Assembly: GCA_016716085.1 (NCBI GenBank)
Contig: JADJWY010000023.1
Location: 558,001-622,000, forward strand
Length of the DNA stretch: 64,000 bases
Source: Hahellaceae bacterium
Lineage (GTDB): Bacteria; Pseudomonadota; Gammaproteobacteria; Pseudomonadales; Oleiphilaceae
Direction of reading: 5' to 3'
The notes beneath the pieces are model-generated. The model saw only the letters and a program-made list of their open reading frames with translations. It ran no database searches and had not been told where the DNA came from. Shown in pieces: positions 62,850 through 64,000 of this stretch. The translations under genes were made by a program, and so were the position numbers. The stretch's first letter is position 1. Each line of letters opens with the position of its first letter.

Positions 62850-63437
62850 ATGTCTGATTCTTCATCTTCTGACAGCAATCGCCGGGATTTTTTCCGTATC
62901 AATAACACGGCGTATGTCCGCTGGTTCAAAGCCGGACGCCCCGAAACCCAACCGTCGGGGCACGCCGATATGAGCCAGCTCAATCAAATGATGCAGGCGC
63001 TCTATCACCATGAGCGAGACCTGTCACGCATCCTCTCCTCCGTGAGCGAGCGGGATCACCCAATGACCGGCGCACTGCGAATTCTCAACCGCAAGCTGGA
63101 GCTGATGGCGCGCATGCTCGTTCTGAGTGAAACCCGCCAATTACACGAAAAGCCCAAGGATGTGAGTCTCAGTGAAGGCGGTATTGCCTTTGTGTGTGAA
63201 CAGTCGCTTAAAAAGAACGAATCCGTATCTCTCGACATCCTGCTGCTGCCGGAGCTTCTTCCGCTGTGTCTGCACGGCCAGGTTCTCGATACCGAACCCT
63301 GCCCCGGCGGCTACTGGACACGCTTTCGTTTTCACAACCTCTCGACAGAGCAGCAGGATCTGCTGGCCAGACACATATTGAAAGCCCAGCAACTGGCCCG
63401 TCGCCACAGTGAGGATGACGGAAACACTCCCCTTTGA
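62850..63437 (+). CDS. PilZ-domain c-di-GMP receptor
   Basis: 195 aa. RRDFFR at 11-16 is the N-terminal c-di-GMP-binding arginine motif, and VSLSEGGIAF supplies the D/N-x-S-x2-G-like second motif, with S in place of the usual acid. A helical region (~50-95) separates the two motifs, as in the PilZ/PilZNR type of protein. Divergent from lolC. Output target unknown. Confidence 0.84.
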   Translation: MSDSSSSDSNRRDFFRINNTAYVRWFKAGRPETQPSGHADMSQLNQMMQALYHHERDLSRILSSVSERDHPMTGALRILNRKLELMARMLVLSETRQLHEKPKDVSLSEGGIAFVCEQSLKKNESVSLDILLLPELLPLCLHGQVLDTEPCPGGYWTRFRFHNLSTEQQDLLARHILKAQQLARRHSEDDGNTPL

Positions 63438-63496
63438 CACCCACCGGAAAAATTCCGGTTTTCCGCTAAACTAATAAGAAAAACTGGGAGCTTGAC

Positions 63497-63802
63497 ATGG
63501 CTAATCGATCCGTTACTCTGCTCACCTTGGGCGCTTTACTGATTCTCGTTGGACTGGGTACCCTGCCAACTGAGGCTCAGGCCGAGAAAATTGGAATTTC
63601 CTATCAAGGCGAGCCCACCAGACATGTAGACCTGCCCCGCAAGGGTGAGACGATGGCCAACGTCGAGCGTCGCTTCGGTTCGCCCCAGGGGCGCAAGGAG
63701 CCCGTCGGCCAGCCACCCATCACGGTGTGGGAGTTTCCTGAATATACGGTCTACTTTGAACATAACCACGTGATACATACGGTGCTTAAGCCCTCCCCAT
63801 GA
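63497..63802 (+). CDS. Small exported protein upstream of agmatine deiminase
   Basis: 101 aa with a signal peptide (LLTLGALLILVGLGTL...EAQA). The mature part is ~70 aa: DLPRKGETMANVERRFGSPQ and VWEFPEYTVYFEHNHVIHTV look like an SmpA/BamE-like or DUF2845-like beta module. Its TGA overlaps the next ATG by 4 bases. Confidence 0.75.
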   Translation: MANRSVTLLTLGALLILVGLGTLPTEAQAEKIGISYQGEPTRHVDLPRKGETMANVERRFGSPQGRKEPVGQPPITVWEFPEYTVYFEHNHVIHTVLKPSP

Positions 63803-64000
63803 GTTGTTCACCCTGTTCTCCCAAGCGCCTGCCAGCCGAATGGGAACCGCAATGCGCGGTCATGCTGACCTGGCCTCACGCCCAAACTGACTGGGCCGAC
63901 CAATTAGACGAAACGGAAGAAACCTTCTTTGCCATTGCTGAAGCGATCTGCCGCTACCAGAGCCTCCTGATCAGCTGCCAATCCTTCGAGCAACTGGAGG
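63799..64000 (+). CDS. aguA: Agmatine deiminase (5' part only)
   Basis: 67 codons visible: MSCSPCSPKRLPAEWEPQCA, then VMLTWPHAQTDWADQLDETEETF. LPAEWEP-x-x-A-V-x-L-x-W-P-H is the N-terminal hallmark of the agmatine deiminase/porphyromonas-type peptidylarginine deiminase family, which converts agmatine to N-carbamoylputrescine. Runs off the right edge. Confidence 0.88.
   Translation, partial: MSCSPCSPKRLPAEWEPQCAVMLTWPHAQTDWADQLDETEETFFAIAEAICRYQSLLISCQSFEQLE

Overview
The window looks like the chromosome of a free-living, probably marine or aquatic gammaproteobacterium. Supporting genes are a monomeric NADP isocitrate dehydrogenase, EpmC, a DusA-type dihydrouridine synthase, LolCD, PbpG, a fatty acyl-CoA reductase and many c-di-GMP and chemotaxis proteins. 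I cannot name the species. Most of the window is ordinary core or flexible chromosome, with two insertion sequences, one acquired cassette and several broken genes.

Layout. 1-3400: 3' part of a cardiolipin synthase gene, then a small gene split by a decayed IS5-type element with a 4-bp target duplication. 3600-9031: a 4.75-kb cassette inserted at the 3' end of a GH13 glycosidase gene and bounded by two 340-bp copies of that 3' end. The cassette encodes an AraC regulator, a 58-residue peptide made mostly of eight Thr-Val-Gly-Gly repeats, a radical SAM/SPASM enzyme, an isoleucine-hydroxylase-like 2-oxoglutarate dioxygenase and an AzlC/AzlD exporter pair. I read it as an undescribed peptide-modification pathway (RiPP-like) and consider it the most interesting part of the window. 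10.8-17.9 kb: WGR protein, nucleoside/AMP phosphorylase with a PRPP-synthase-like enzyme, OhrR-like regulator, isocitrate dehydrogenase, EpmC and small hypotheticals. 18.3-24.6 kb: a heptosyltransferase-like GT9, a uracil-catabolism (URC) operon (GTP-cyclohydrolase-II-like, DUF1688, uracil phosphoribosyltransferase), an AraC regulator and a split YeeE/YedE transporter. 24.6-33.2 kb: fatty acyl-CoA reductase, hybrid histidine kinase with a GAF-only partner, AraC, LysR and SDR genes.

33.3-41.4 kb: a frameshifted DUF6160-like gene, an RND efflux pump with its fusion protein, an Anbu-type protease, and a DUF4892/OmpA gene split by an IS3-family element (3-bp target duplication). 41.6-47.3 kb: accessory defence/competition region with a DUF6516-like/HVO_A0114-like toxin-antitoxin pair, unknown genes, an immunity protein, a Hint-AHH polymorphic toxin and an Rpn-family nuclease. 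47.3-64 kb: dusA running into a very suspicious homopolymer-rich stretch (48351-48550), then signalling genes (chemoreceptor, diguanylate cyclase), hydrolases, pbpG, a CidA/LrgB-type pair, a DUF2235-PilZ fusion, transaldolase, APS kinase, LolD/LolC, a PilZ protein and the start of an agmatine deiminase gene.

No rRNA, tRNA or CRISPR array was recognised. Several single-base frameshifts sit in homopolymers or short repeats, so some 'broken' genes may reflect sequencing error.
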